A model generated the notes under the pieces. It saw only the letters and a program-made list of their open reading frames with translations. It was not told where the DNA came from and did no database searches. Below, piece by piece: positions 36,524-46,207 of a DNA stretch of 64,000 nucleotides (positions are counted from its first letter, which is position 1; the number at the start of each line of letters is the position of its first letter). A program made the position numbers and the translations under genes. The DNA comes from Hyphomicrobium denitrificans 1NES1 (GTDB lineage Bacteria; Pseudomonadota; Alphaproteobacteria; Rhizobiales; Hyphomicrobiaceae): contig NC_021172.1 in the NCBI RefSeq assembly GCF_000230975.2, positions 868,001-932,000 on the forward strand, read 5' to 3'.

Positions 36524-37111
36524 ATGAGCGGTAGGGCCCACTCCTTCCTCTCTCCGAAATGCGACGTCCATCCCATACCGAACCGCGGCGGCCATATGGT
36601 CGTTGCGCGGGAGGCTATCGCCAAGGGCGAGCTGATCGTCGTCTGGAGCGGTACACTCGTCACGGGTGAAGAGCTGAACGGTATGCCTCCGACGGTCCGG
36701 CGCTATTCGCTGCAGGTCGAGGAAAACCAGTATCTCGTGTCGCTATCCGACTGCGAACCGCCGGATTACGTGAACCATAGTTGCGATCCGAACTCCGGGC
36801 TTTCCGGGCAGATCACGCTGGTCGCGATGCGCGATATCCTGCCCGGCGAAGAGATCACCTACGATTACGCGATGAGTGATGGCTCGCCCTATGACGAGTT
36901 CACGTGCTCGTGCGGATCGCCCCACTGCCGCGGGCATGTCTCCGGCGAGGACTGGCGACGGTCAGAGCTTTGGCAGCGCTACGCGGGCTATTTCTCGCCA
37001 TACCTGCAACGGCGGATTATGGGCGCTCAGGTTCTGAGCGTGCTTGGCGTCAGACGGCGGCGCGCGAGCCGGAAGCATGCGTCGGGAGTTTCTGTCGTTC
37101 AGGGGCAGTGA
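36524..37111 (+). CDS. SET-domain protein-lysine methyltransferase-like protein
   Basis: 195 residues. SET signature motifs include NRGGHMVVAREAIAKGELIVVWSG, the knot residues VNHSCDPNSG and GEEITYDYAMSD. A post-SET cysteine cluster CSCGSPHCRG, normally zinc-binding, closes the active site. All key pieces are present, so it is probably active; the bacterial substrate is unknown. A second SET gene faces it 11 bases further on. Confidence 0.9.
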   Translation: MSGRAHSFLSPKCDVHPIPNRGGHMVVAREAIAKGELIVVWSGTLVTGEELNGMPPTVRRYSLQVEENQYLVSLSDCEPPDYVNHSCDPNSGLSGQITLVAMRDILPGEEITYDYAMSDGSPYDEFTCSCGSPHCRGHVSGEDWRRSELWQRYAGYFSPYLQRRIMGAQVLSVLGVRRRRASRKHASGVSVVQGQ

Positions 37112-37121
37112 GTTCTGGTCT

Positions 37122-37520
37122 TTAACCGGCGGTGCCAAGCTTGGCGCTGACGTGCGCATCGAACGTACGATAGTCGCAGGTCAGCTCTTCTCCGGAGGCG
37201 ATGTCGCGCGTCGCGATATCGTAGCCTTCGATGGCACCGGGTTCGTGCACTCCGGCCGTGTTAGGTTCGTCGGCGTGATTCATGAACCGGGCATTGTCCG
37301 CACAGAGAACGAACAAACCACTGGTTGCGTCGAGGTAGGCGTGATCGAGAATGTTCGAGCGGGCGGGTTCCGGCAGGTTATCGATATCGGCCTCGGTCAG
37401 CAACCGGTCATAGGCGGCCATGAACCGCCAAGTGACCTCTCCCTTCTTGATGTCCTGATCGGCAAAGAGTCCGATCCCGGCGATTGGGCTCGGCCCCAGG
37501 CGTGTCTTGACCATCAGCAT
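37122..37520 (-). CDS. Short SET-domain protein
   Basis: 132 residues, a minimal SET domain: SPIAGIGLFADQDIKKGEVTW, NARFMNHADEPNTAG and GEELTCDYRTFD. It lacks the cysteine-rich post-SET tail of its convergent neighbour, and the knot has NHADEPN in place of NHSCDPN. Substrate unknown. It is only 11 bases from the end of the other SET gene, tail to tail. Confidence 0.88.
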   Translation of the reverse strand: MLMVKTRLGPSPIAGIGLFADQDIKKGEVTWRFMAAYDRLLTEADIDNLPEPARSNILDHAYLDATSGLFVLCADNARFMNHADEPNTAGVHEPGAIEGYDIATRDIASGEELTCDYRTFDAHVSAKLGTAG

Positions 37521-37589
37521 GAAATAGGGTGCCTTCAGTGACCGGGGTGGCGCGGCTTCTTTAGCCGATGATCAGATAGAGAGTGGGAA

Positions 37590-38039
37590 TTGACGAAATT
37601 CATATCGTTTTTGGTCTTTGCGGCGCTGGTGGTGCTCGCCGCCTCAACCGGGACGCACTTCCTGCCGGGTGATTGGTACGCAACCATCAACAAGCCGGTA
37701 TGGACTCCGCCAAATTGGGTTTTCCCAATCGTTTGGACGATTCTTTATATCGTTATTGCTGTCGCCGGATGGCTGGTGTGGCAAGCGGTCGGATGGTCGC
37801 CCGCGATTCTTATTTGGGGCGTCGGCCTCTTTTTCAATGGCTTCTGGTCATATCTGATGTTCGGCCGCCACGATATTGCGACGGCGCTTGCCGACATTGT
37901 GCAGCTCTGGGTGACGATTCTGCTGTTCATTGTGGCGGCGTGGAATATCGAGCGGCGTGCGAGCTATCTTTATTTGCCGTACCTCGCGTGGGTTTCGTTT
38001 GATGCGGCGCTTAACTTTGCGATCTGGCAGATGAACTGA
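37590..38039 (+). CDS. tspO: TspO/MBR family protein
   Basis: 149 residues with five membrane helices. Signature NKPVWTPPNWVFPIVWTILY and the tryptophan-rich pattern of the family are clear. TspO proteins bind porphyrins and sterol-like ligands and adjust photosynthesis or stress responses in alphaproteobacteria. Starts on TTG. Complete. Confidence 0.93.
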   Translation: MTKFISFLVFAALVVLAASTGTHFLPGDWYATINKPVWTPPNWVFPIVWTILYIVIAVAGWLVWQAVGWSPAILIWGVGLFFNGFWSYLMFGRHDIATALADIVQLWVTILLFIVAAWNIERRASYLYLPYLAWVSFDAALNFAIWQMN

Positions 38040-38173
38040 GCGTTCCGGCGCGAGATGGTATCCTGCCGCGGTGGACCGGCTTTGCCACCTTCGGCCGGGT
38101 GCTGCGTTGCGGCCGTTGCAGCCTCCTCCGTATTCGCGTAGGGGATGGCCTTGAATAAAGGGCCTCGCGAACT

Positions 38174-39721
38174 TTGACCGACAGCGTTCTCATCATCGAT
38201 TTCGGCAGCCAAGTTACGCAGCTCATCGCGCGCCGCGTGCGCGAGGGGGGCGTCTACTCGGAAATCCATCCCTACCAGAGCGCCGCCGAAGCGTTTGCCA
38301 AGCTCAAGCCGAAAGCTGTCATTCTTTCCGGCGGTCCCGCGTCGGTGACGGAGGCGGGGTCTCCGCGCGCTCCGGATGGGGTTTTTTCGTCGGGCGTGCC
38401 GGTGCTCGGTATCTGTTACGGCCAGCAGACCATGGCGGAGCAGCTCGGCGGCAAGGTCGAGGCAGGGCACCATCGGGAGTTCGGGCGGGCGTTTCTGTCC
38501 ATCGATAAGCCGAGCCCGCTGTTCGACGGATTTTGGTCGCCGGGGACGCGCCATCAAGTCTGGATGAGCCACGGTGATCGCGTGACGCGCCTGCCGGACG
38601 GATTTCAGGTTATCGCGACGAGCGAGAACGCGCCGTTCGCGGCGGTCGCCGACGAAGACCGGCATTTCTACGCCGTGCAGTTTCATCCCGAGGTGGTTCA
38701 TACGCCGAATGGCGCGAAGCTGATCTCAAACTTCGTCCATAAGATTGCGGGGCTGAAGTCCGACTGGACGATGGCGGCCTACCGGCGTGTGATGATCGAC
38801 AAGATCAGGGCGCAGGTCGGCAAAGGCCGGGTCATTTGCGGCCTGTCGGGTGGTGTCGACAGCGCCGTCGCGGCCGTCCTCATTCATGAGGCTATCGGCG
38901 ATCAGCTCACCTGCGTGTTCGTCGATCACGGTTTGATGCGTTTGGGCGAGGCGGATGAAGTGGTCCGGCTGTTCCGCGACCACTACAACATTCCACTCGT
39001 TCACGTCGACGCTTCCGAGCAATTCCTCAATGCGCTCGCCAGGGTTTCCGATCCGGAGACGAAGCGCAAGACGATCGGCAAGCACTTTATCGATGTCTTC
39101 GAGACGGAAGCGAAGAAGATCGGCGGCGCCGATTTCCTTGCTCAAGGGACGCTTTATCCGGACGTCATCGAAAGCGTGTCGTTCACCGGCGGGCCCTCGG
39201 TGACGATCAAATCTCACCACAACGTCGGCGGCTTGCCCGAGCGCATGCACATGAAGCTCGTCGAGCCGCTGCGCGAACTTTTCAAGGACGAGGTTCGCGC
39301 GCTCGGTCGCGAGCTTGACCTGCCGGAAGCATTTGTCGGGCGCCATCCCTTCCCGGGCCCGGGGCTCGCCATCCGCATTCCGGGTGAGATCACACGCGAG
39401 AAGCTCGACATTCTGCGCCAAGCCGATGCGATCTATCTCGATGAGATCCGCAAGGCCGGTCTTTATGATGCCATCTGGCAGGCGTTCGCCGTATTGCTTC
39501 CCGTTCGTACTGTCGGCGTCATGGGCGACGGCCGGACATACGATCATGTCCTGGGACTCAGAGCAGTCACGTCCGTCGATGGAATGACGGCGGACTTCTT
39601 CCATTTCGACATGGCGTTTCTCGGCCGCGTCGCGACGCGCATCATCAACGAGGTTCGCGGCGTCAACCGCGTCGTCTACGATGTGACGTCAAAGCCTCCC
39701 GGCACGATCGAGTGGGAATGA
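38174..39721 (+). CDS. guaA: GMP synthase (glutamine-hydrolysing)
   Basis: 515 residues from TTG 38174. Class-I amidotransferase domain with catalytic cysteine in [15 protein letters not shown] and the His-Glu pair in [10 protein letters not shown]. The ATP-pyrophosphatase P-loop is [10 protein letters not shown]; the C-terminal dimerisation domain ends in KPPGTIEWE. It converts XMP to GMP. The 3' end is a well-known integration site, and an integrase gene starts 294 bases downstream here. Confidence 0.98.
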   Translation: MTDSVLIIDFGSQVTQLIARRVREGGVYSEIHPYQSAAEAFAKLKPKAVILSGGPASVTEAGSPRAPDGVFSSGVPVLGICYGQQTMAEQLGGKVEAGHHREFGRAFLSIDKPSPLFDGFWSPGTRHQVWMSHGDRVTRLPDGFQVIATSENAPFAAVADEDRHFYAVQFHPEVVHTPNGAKLISNFVHKIAGLKSDWTMAAYRRVMIDKIRAQVGKGRVICGLSGGVDSAVAAVLIHEAIGDQLTCVFVDHGLMRLGEADEVVRLFRDHYNIPLVHVDASEQFLNALARVSDPETKRKTIGKHFIDVFETEAKKIGGADFLAQGTLYPDVIESVSFTGGPSVTIKSHHNVGGLPERMHMKLVEPLRELFKDEVRALGRELDLPEAFVGRHPFPGPGLAIRIPGEITREKLDILRQADAIYLDEIRKAGLYDAIWQAFAVLLPVRTVGVMGDGRTYDHVLGLRAVTSVDGMTADFFHFDMAFLGRVATRIINEVRGVNRVVYDVTSKPPGTIEWE

Positions 39722-40015
39722 TTTTGGCCCGTCCCAGGGTATCCCGCAGTATCCCGTAAACCTACGTAAGTCACTGATAAATAATAATAACTCATTCGGC
39801 ACCTTCCGGAGACCATCGGCCGGCAGAGACGGTATCTGACGGACTGCCTGACGGTCTCCTTTCTCATTGCACAATTCGAGTTGGCTCGATACCGTCAGGG
39901 TCAGAGCGCCCTCTGACGGTCTTTTTTCAGAGCTAATAGGCTGAAAGAAAAAGGATTTTCTGTCACGGGGATGCTGGAAACGGCCTGACGGTCTTTTTTA
40001 GCGGAGGCGTGCCAC
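39722..40015. other. guaA-integrase junction (probable attachment region)
   Basis: 294 bases between the guaA stop and the integrase start. CTGACGGTCT occurs three times (39848, 39913, 39985), and its complement ACCGTCAG once, at 39891. They could be arm-type integrase sites, terminator parts, or both. No second copy of the guaA 3' end was seen further right, so the far end of the island is probably outside the window. Confidence 0.5.
39891..39927 (+). terminator. Terminator hairpin beyond guaA
   Basis: ACCGTCAG (39891-39898) pairs with CTGACGGT (39913-39920), then CTTTTTT. The right arm plus CT is one of three copies of CTGACGGTCT in this gap. Confidence 0.75.
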
Positions 40016-41296
40016 ATGTTGACGGATGCAGCCCTTAAGTATCTGAAAGGAAAAGACAAAAATTACAAGGTGACGGACCGGGACGGCATGTATGTGCTCG
40101 TCCGGCCGTCCGGGACTCTCACCTTTCAGCTCGACTACCGCATGAACGGACGGCGTGAGACCGTCACGTTCGGCAAGTATGGTCCCGCCGGGCTGTCGCT
40201 TGCTCGGGCACGAGAGCTCTGCATCGACGCCAAGCGGGCGATCGCCGAGGGGCGATCGCCGGCGATCGAAAAGCAGCGGGAAAAGCGTCGCCTACTGGAA
40301 GCCAGGAGCTTCGGCGAATTCGGCGAGAAATGGCTGACGGCAGCGCCGATGGCGGGCAGCACGCGAGCCATGCGCCGAGCGATCTTCGAACGCGAACTGC
40401 TACCGGCGTGGCGCAACAGGCTTCTGACGGAAATCACGCCGGATGACCTGCGGGCTCATTGTGGCGCGATCGTCGAGCGAGGCGCGCCGGCGACCGCGAT
40501 CCACGTTCGTGACATCGTCAAACAGATTTACGGCTTCGCAATTCTGCACGGCGAGAAGGTCGCCAACCCGGCTGACGACGTGGGCCCGGCCTCGATAGCG
40601 ACCTTCGTCCCGAAAGACCGGTCGCTTTCGCCAACCGAGATCAGAATCATGCTCAAGCAGCTCGAGAAGGTGGCGACGCTGCCCACCATTAGGCTCGGCA
40701 TGCGCCTCTTCTTGCAGACCATGGTGCGCAAAAGCGAGCTGCAGGACGCCGTTTGGGACGAGGTCGATTTCGAGAACGCCGTATGGACGATTCCGAAAGA
40801 GCGGATGAAGCGCTCGAAGGCACACAACGTCTACATGTCTCGCCAGGTGCTCGACATCTTCATCGCCCTAAAGACCTGTGCTGGCAATTCACGGTACGTA
40901 TTGCCTTCGCGCTACGACGCCGATGCGCCGATGTCTCGCGCTACCTTCAATCGCGTCACGTATCTGGTGGTGGAGCAGGCGAAGAAGGAAGGGCTTCCGC
41001 TTGAGCCATTCACCGTCCACGACTTGCGGAGAACGGGCTCGACGCTGCTGAACGAACTGGGCTTCAACAGCGACTGGATCGAAAAATGCCTGGCGCATGA
41101 GGACGGCCGTTCGTCGCGCGGCGTCTACAATAAGGCAGAATACGAAGTGCAGCGGCGGCACATGATGCAGGAGTGGTCGAACATTGTCGACGCTTGGGTG
41201 GCGGGCCAGAAATATGCCCCTGATCTCATTCCACCGTCGATGCCGCTCTTGGAGCTCGACCCGGCGCTTTCACCGGCCGAGAGCGCCGTTGCGTAA
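40016..41296 (+). CDS. int: Tyrosine-type site-specific integrase
   Basis: 426 residues. An N-terminal arm-binding domain of the DUF4102 type (YKVTDRDGMYVLVRPSG, LARARELCIDAKRAIAEGRSP) precedes a core-binding domain and the catalytic domain. Visible catalytic residues: R in MVRKSELQDAVWDEVD, HDLRRTGSTLL (His-x2-Arg), LAHE, and the tyrosine in RGVYNKAEY. Integrases of this class at the guaA 3' end mobilise genomic islands. It transcribes away from guaA into the island. Confidence 0.95.
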   Translation: MLTDAALKYLKGKDKNYKVTDRDGMYVLVRPSGTLTFQLDYRMNGRRETVTFGKYGPAGLSLARARELCIDAKRAIAEGRSPAIEKQREKRRLLEARSFGEFGEKWLTAAPMAGSTRAMRRAIFERELLPAWRNRLLTEITPDDLRAHCGAIVERGAPATAIHVRDIVKQIYGFAILHGEKVANPADDVGPASIATFVPKDRSLSPTEIRIMLKQLEKVATLPTIRLGMRLFLQTMVRKSELQDAVWDEVDFENAVWTIPKERMKRSKAHNVYMSRQVLDIFIALKTCAGNSRYVLPSRYDADAPMSRATFNRVTYLVVEQAKKEGLPLEPFTVHDLRRTGSTLLNELGFNSDWIEKCLAHEDGRSSRGVYNKAEYEVQRRHMMQEWSNIVDAWVAGQKYAPDLIPPSMPLLELDPALSPAESAVA

Positions 41297-41522
41297 CGTC
41301 GGGGTGTTGCGCACGAGGTATGGGGGTGGATCGCCGCGACGCGAGCCATGCTTCGACTTCGCTCAGATCCCACACGACGCATCGTGGCGAGAGCGCGAAG
41401 CGTCGCGGGAACTCGCCGCGCTGTTCCATCTCGTAGATCGTACTGTCGGCGAGTGGGACCATCTCGCGCAACTGCTGGCGTCGAATGGTTCGCGGCGTCG
41501 TAACGTCGGTCTTGGACCGCAT
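41226..41522 (-). CDS. AlpA-like excisionase/regulator
   Basis: About 98 residues from ATG 41522 (the frame runs on to 41588). The AlpA helix-turn-helix pattern is clear: LREMVPLADSTIYEMEQRGEFPRRFALSPRCVVWDLSEVEAWLASR. Such proteins activate or direct excision of integrated elements. Overlaps the 3' end of the integrase gene tail to tail, a common island arrangement. Confidence 0.85.
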   Translation of the reverse strand: MRSKTDVTTPRTIRRQQLREMVPLADSTIYEMEQRGEFPRRFALSPRCVVWDLSEVEAWLASRRSTPIPRAQHPDVTQRRSRPVKAPGRAPRAASTVE

Positions 41523-41780
41523 GATCCATCCCATCAAATTTCGTGTCTGGACGATTGAAACCGATTGTCGTCGGAAGATGGAAGGCATTCCGTCGAGTCA
41601 TGGGGACATGGAGGGCGGCGGGACAGAGATCGGACGGATCCACGAGGGGCACTGCGGTCGGTGGCGCGCCTGGATCATGCTTCCCGGTGCACAAGCGCGC
41701 GCAGCGAGACCGACCAGCAGCACCTGCGCAGCGCGCTATGCTCAAGCATAAATTGAGAGCCCAGTCGGGGCGCGCGTCGT

Positions 41781-42620
41781 TTAGTGCCGCGCCACTTCCG
41801 CCCGACTGCGCCGGCGCAGCTGCCGCAGCGACAACGCGTGCAACAGGATCGAGCTCGGCACCACGAAAGCAGGGGTCAGCACACCCGGATAAGCGCCGGC
41901 ACCGATGCTCGGCACATCCGGAACGATCAACTGTGTCGGACCGGGCGAGGTGATTGCGCCGAGCGTCACCGCGACGGCGAAGTCCGCGAGGCCAAGAATG
42001 TTCCAGGCGATCGCCGCCTTTCGTCCCCGAGCGGTGCCTGTCGCCGCGGCGATCGCGGCCGGCACGGCGAGCAGGCCGGTCAGCGTATCGCCGATTCCCG
42101 CCGGCAGGCCGAACACGGCGGGCAGCGTCCTATGCAGCGCGGCAACAAGAGCCCAACTGCCGAATATGCGGTAAAGCTGAAGAGCGACGAGCCAACTTGT
42201 GGGCATCGCATCAAGCAGCTGTCCCACTCGCTTCGACAGCAGCAACAGCGGCGCACCGATGATCACCGGCAGGAAGATCGCCGCCGGCAATACCGGCAAG
42301 CTCGTGCCAGTGCGGAAGAAGCCATTGATGGACGCACTCCAGGCGACGGCCATCCAAAGCGTGTATGGGATCATGACCGCCAGCCAGGTCGCGCGGCGTT
42401 GGTCGCCCGTCAGCTCGGCGCGCTCAAAACCGAGCCATAAGCCGACGCCGGTGAGCGCATAAGTCATTAGCCGGGCAGCCGTGCGCGAAACGCCGCTATC
42501 TGAGATCGTCGGCTGCCAATAGATCAGCAGTATCCACAAGAGCGTGAGCGGTGCGATCCAAAGCAAGCTTTGCCACGTGGCCCGCGGCGGAACGATACCA
42601 GCGGGAACGGCGGCGGTCAT
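41781..42620 (-). CDS. Polytopic membrane protein of unknown function
   Basis: 279 residues with about seven to eight predicted membrane helices (LLWIAPLTLLWILLIYW, LMTYALTGVGLWLGF, FLPVIIGAPLLLL and others). No catalytic motif. It diverges from a LysR regulator 171 bases away, which probably controls it. Confidence 0.7.
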   Translation of the reverse strand: MTAAVPAGIVPPRATWQSLLWIAPLTLLWILLIYWQPTISDSGVSRTAARLMTYALTGVGLWLGFERAELTGDQRRATWLAVMIPYTLWMAVAWSASINGFFRTGTSLPVLPAAIFLPVIIGAPLLLLSKRVGQLLDAMPTSWLVALQLYRIFGSWALVAALHRTLPAVFGLPAGIGDTLTGLLAVPAAIAAATGTARGRKAAIAWNILGLADFAVAVTLGAITSPGPTQLIVPDVPSIGAGAYPGVLTPAFVVPSSILLHALSLRQLRRRSRAEVARH

Positions 42621-42782
42621 CAGCGGGTCTCCTTATGAATCCGGGTCTTCGTGGACGCCGCCTTGGACACCGCGGTCAGGATGTCGAACCGGCCGCCACG
42701 ACCTAAGCAATTCGTGTCGAGACCCTGCTGAAAAGATAGAGGACGGAGAGCTAGTTTTCAGCGTCGATCTGTTCACATATGC

Positions 42783-42798
42783 TGTTCATTTATGAACA
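42783..42798. promoter_or_regulatory. Inverted repeat over the LysR start codon
   Basis: TGTTCAT-TT-ATGAACA, a perfect 7-base inverted repeat spanning the LysR ATG at 42792. It could be an autoregulatory site or chance symmetry around the start. Confidence 0.35.
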
Positions 42799-43796
42799 AG
42801 TCGCCCGGAGCATGGCAGTGGGACGATGTGCGCTTCTTTCTCGCCGTGGCGCGCACCGGGAGTCTATCGGCGGCGGCTCGCGCGCTGCGCGTCGGTCATG
42901 TCACGGTCGGCCGGCGTATTGCGCTGTTCGAGGCGCGTCTGGGCGTGAAGTTGCTCAACCGCACGCCAGACGGATTTGCTACTACGTCGGCCGGAGAGGC
43001 GGTTCTGCGCCAGTGTATCGCGATGGAGAACGCCGCCCTCGATCTCGAGCGCATTGCCGCTGGGCGCGACACGCTCGTAACGGGCTCGGTCCGAGTGACG
43101 ACCACCGAAGCACTTGCCCATCAATTGGTTGCCCCGGCGATCGCCATGCTACGACAGCGCCATCACGAGCTACGCGTTGATCTAATTGCGGGTGTCCGTT
43201 CGCTCGATATCGCACGGCGCGATGCCGATCTCGCCGTGAGGTTTGCGCGGCCCTCGTCTTCGAACCTCGTGTGCCGGAAGCTCGGAGAAGTCGGCTTCTC
43301 CCTCTACGCGTCGCCACGGTATCTGGCGCGAGTGGGCATCCCCGCGCGACGCAAGGGACTTGCCGGCTGCGACCTGATAACTTTCTCAGGCGCGCCAGCC
43401 GCGACGAGCCCGTTTTTCATGGGCGAAACACTTGAGGGGTCCCGTATCGCGCTCCGCTGCGATAATCCGCTGATCCAGCTCAAGGCTGCGGTTGATGAGG
43501 TGGGTATCGCGGAGCTCGCCTGCTTTCTCGGCGACTCATCGCCGGACTTGGTGCGTGTCTGGCCTCATGAACCGCCGGCGCGCCGTACCGCATGGCTTAT
43601 CGTCCATCAGGACATGCGCCGCGCGGCGCGGATCAGGGCCGTATCAGCGGCCATCGGAGACGCCTTCCGCCATCAACGAAGCATCCTGGAGGACGGAATT
43701 CGCACCCTTTCAGCGCCCATTGGAGGCACTATGCCGCGAGATCCGGCGACGCAGGTAACCGAAAAGAAGCGGCGTGCAATCATTGATCGCCGATAG
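42792..43796 (+). CDS. LysR-family transcriptional regulator
   Basis: 334 residues. The N-terminal winged HTH (about 10-68) reads WDDVRFFLAVARTGSLSAAARALRVGHVTVGRRI. The substrate-binding domain (about 95-300) is shortened and diverged from canonical LysR, as in many AaeR-like regulators of membrane exporters. About 35 extra residues at the C-terminus. Divergent from the membrane protein at 41781-42620, its likely target. Confidence 0.88.
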   Translation: MNKSPGAWQWDDVRFFLAVARTGSLSAAARALRVGHVTVGRRIALFEARLGVKLLNRTPDGFATTSAGEAVLRQCIAMENAALDLERIAAGRDTLVTGSVRVTTTEALAHQLVAPAIAMLRQRHHELRVDLIAGVRSLDIARRDADLAVRFARPSSSNLVCRKLGEVGFSLYASPRYLARVGIPARRKGLAGCDLITFSGAPAATSPFFMGETLEGSRIALRCDNPLIQLKAAVDEVGIAELACFLGDSSPDLVRVWPHEPPARRTAWLIVHQDMRRAARIRAVSAAIGDAFRHQRSILEDGIRTLSAPIGGTMPRDPATQVTEKKRRAIIDRR

Positions 43797-43915
43797 CTTG
43801 GGACACTGGGTGGACTGATCTCGGCGGGCCATTGGAGCGCAAGGACCCGGCGGACCCGAAGATGGAGGTCGTGTAAGAACAAGATTCTCAATGCGAGTCA
43901 TAGCCGCGGCATGCG

Positions 43916-44209
43916 TTATCGAGCAAAGGCATGTGCGAGATATCCTATCGGGAACAACGTCAGACCCAGAACGGCGCTTCCGAGGTCGAGGTAATGGCCG
44001 GCACTAGCTTCCAGTCCCCAGTGCATTCCCGGCATCAGCTCGAAGGCTTCGGCAATATGCGTCAGCACGACCATCATTAGACCGACCGAACCGATCAATT
44101 GGAGCCACGAAGCCAGCGATCGCCTTCGCGAAACGAGCACGATGGAGCCCGCGAACAGCAGGCATGCCGGTATCGCAATTCCGAACAATGCCAAACCATG
44201 TGAACTCAT
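43916..44209 (-). CDS. Small membrane protein
   Basis: 97 residues from ATG 44209 with three membrane helices (LFGIAIPACLLFAGSIVLV, SWLQLIGSVGLMMVVLTHI, LDLGSAVLGLTLFPIGYLAH). No family recognised. It stands head to head with the copper-block leader gene at 44289, which suggests shared regulation. Confidence 0.55.
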   Translation of the reverse strand: MSSHGLALFGIAIPACLLFAGSIVLVSRRRSLASWLQLIGSVGLMMVVLTHIAEAFELMPGMHWGLEASAGHYLDLGSAVLGLTLFPIGYLAHAFAR

Positions 44210-44288
44210 CGTCGTCTCCAAAATCCAGACTCCGGCCGCCTTCCGGGCTGCGCTTGAAATGGCCGTAGGCTGGCGTTACCTTCCTCTC

Positions 44289-44645
44289 ATGGCGAAGTTG
44301 GTCGCCCACATGCTTCTTGCCCTCATCGTCGCCTTCGCGGTGGCGACGCCGGTAAGCGTGCGCGCCATGCCAATGGCGATGTCCGCCGACAATATGGCGG
44401 GAATGGCAGGGGATCAGCCTTGCCAGAAATGTCCTGACCAGCAGCACGGTAACACGGCTCCCGACAAGATGCCGGGGTGTCCCGCTCTCGCCTGCATAAG
44501 CGCTCCGGCGGTGCTTCCGATGCCAGCGCTCCTGCAGGAGCGCATTTCCATTCGGGCCGACCACATTTGGCCACCCGACGCGCGATTGGCCGGCGCCGAT
44601 CCCGCACCCGACCCGTTCCCACCTAGACCCATCGTCCTCGACTAA
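44289..44645 (+). CDS. Small secreted Met/Cys/His-rich protein of the copper operon
   Basis: 118 residues from ATG 44289. A signal peptide ends near SVRA; the mature N-terminus is methionine-rich (MPMAMSADNMAGMAGDQPCQKC) with QHGNTAPDKMPGCPAL. These are soft copper ligands, suggesting periplasmic copper binding. The C-terminal half is proline-rich without recognised domain. First gene of the plus-strand copper block. Confidence 0.6.
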   Translation: MAKLVAHMLLALIVAFAVATPVSVRAMPMAMSADNMAGMAGDQPCQKCPDQQHGNTAPDKMPGCPALACISAPAVLPMPALLQERISIRADHIWPPDARLAGADPAPDPFPPRPIVLD

Positions 44646-44773
44646 CCCGCCTGCCGGCTGAAGACCGGTTCGCGGGACTGAGTGGTTTGAGCCCGCGCGA
44701 TGGCGCGGGATGGAACCTTGCCCTCACGCCTGCCACGAGCACGGCGGGGCAAGCCCCAAACGGACGATGTGGA

Positions 44774-46207
44774 ATGCCATTGATTCTTCCTTCGGCCTTC
44801 AGCCGACGCCAATTCTTGCAGGCGGGCATTGCGTGTGCGTTCGCCACGCTCTCCAGGCCCGTCCACGCGGATGAGCCACCTGCTGCGCATGACGGTCTGA
44901 CCACCACGCTTCGGCCCGGCAAGGCGCGCGTCCGCATGGTCGGTGAGGAATATCCCGAGACAGAGGTCTGGGCCTACAACGGGGCCGAGCCCGGTCCGGT
45001 CCTGCGAGTCCGGCAGGGCGCGCCGTTCCGGGCGAAGGTCGAGAACGGTCTCACAGAGACTACGACCGTTCACTGTCACGGCATCCGTCTGCCGAACGCC
45101 GTGGACGGTGTGCCAAACTTGACGCAGAAGCCGATCAAGCCGGGCGAGCGCTTCGACTATGCGTTCACCCCGCCCGATGCGGGCACCTTCTGGTATCACT
45201 CGCATGACGACAGCCTCATTCAGATGGGCCGTGGCTTGGCCGGCCCGCTGATCGTCGAGGAGCCGGACCCACCGCAAGTGGACCGCGAGCTGCTCTGGAC
45301 GGTCCAAGACTGGCGGTTGACGGGCGACACGCAGATCGCGCCCGGCTTCAACAACCGCATGGAAGCGGCGATGGACGGGCGCGTCGGCAACACCGTCACG
45401 ATCAACGGTCGCGTGCCGGACGCGGTGCGCGTTCGCGCCGGCGAGCGCATTCGCCTGCGCCTGCTCAACGCGGCGATCGCGCGCATCATGGCGCTGCGCT
45501 TCGAGGGGCATCGGCCGATGATCGTCGCGCTCGATGGCCAGCCCTGCGAGCCGCATGAGCCGCCCGATGGGCGCATCTTGCTCGGCCCCGCGATGCGGGC
45601 CGATGTGATGCTCGATATGCAAGGCGAGCCCGGACGGTCCTATCGGGTCGTGGACGATTTCTACGACCGGCTCGCTTACACACTCGTCCAACTCGAATAC
45701 GACAAGGCCTCGCCGGTTCGTCCGCATCCTTCGGACGCACCGCTACGGCTGCCGGCCAACCCGGTGCCGCATCTCGATCTGAAAACGGCATCCATGCATG
45801 AAGTCCAGCTCCAGGGCGGGATGATGGGTGGCATGGGGATGGGTGGCGGCATGATGGGCATGGGCGGCAAGGCCGCCTGGGCCATCAACGGCCAATCGAT
45901 GACCGGCGATGGCAGTCCCGGCATGCCGCCGCTCTTCGAGATCGCGCGCGGCCGAAGCTGCATCCTCGACATGCGCAACGACACCGCGTGGTGGCACCCG
46001 ATGCATCTGCACGGCCACAGCTTCCAGGTGCTCGACCGCGACGGCAAGCCGGAGCCGCATGACGTATGGGGCGACACCGTGCTGGTCCGTCCGCGCGAGC
46101 GGGTGCGCGTCGCCTTCGTCGCCGACAATCCTGGCGATTGGATGTTTCACTGCCACGTCATGGAGCATCAGGTGGGAGGACTGATGACAATCATTCGGGT
46201 GACATGA
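44774..46207 (+). CDS. Periplasmic multicopper oxidase
   Basis: 477 residues from ATG 44774. Tat signal SRRQFLQAGIACAFATL. All four copper-ligand strings are present: TVHCHGIRLP, FWYHSHDD, HPMHLHGHSF and FHCHVMEHQVGG. A methionine-rich loop (GGMMGGMGMGGGMMGMGG, about residues 350-367) is like that of CueO/CopA-type cuprous oxidases. It detoxifies Cu(I) in the periplasm. The cytochrome gene overlaps its stop (ATGA). Confidence 0.93.
   Translation: MPLILPSAFSRRQFLQAGIACAFATLSRPVHADEPPAAHDGLTTTLRPGKARVRMVGEEYPETEVWAYNGAEPGPVLRVRQGAPFRAKVENGLTETTTVHCHGIRLPNAVDGVPNLTQKPIKPGERFDYAFTPPDAGTFWYHSHDDSLIQMGRGLAGPLIVEEPDPPQVDRELLWTVQDWRLTGDTQIAPGFNNRMEAAMDGRVGNTVTINGRVPDAVRVRAGERIRLRLLNAAIARIMALRFEGHRPMIVALDGQPCEPHEPPDGRILLGPAMRADVMLDMQGEPGRSYRVVDDFYDRLAYTLVQLEYDKASPVRPHPSDAPLRLPANPVPHLDLKTASMHEVQLQGGMMGGMGMGGGMMGMGGKAAWAINGQSMTGDGSPGMPPLFEIARGRSCILDMRNDTAWWHPMHLHGHSFQVLDRDGKPEPHDVWGDTVLVRPRERVRVAFVADNPGDWMFHCHVMEHQVGGLMTIIRVT

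Noticed and set aside
44642..45727. 361-codon open frame antisense to the multicopper oxidase
   Set aside because: Shadow frame; the copper-ligand motifs in the sense frame are decisive.
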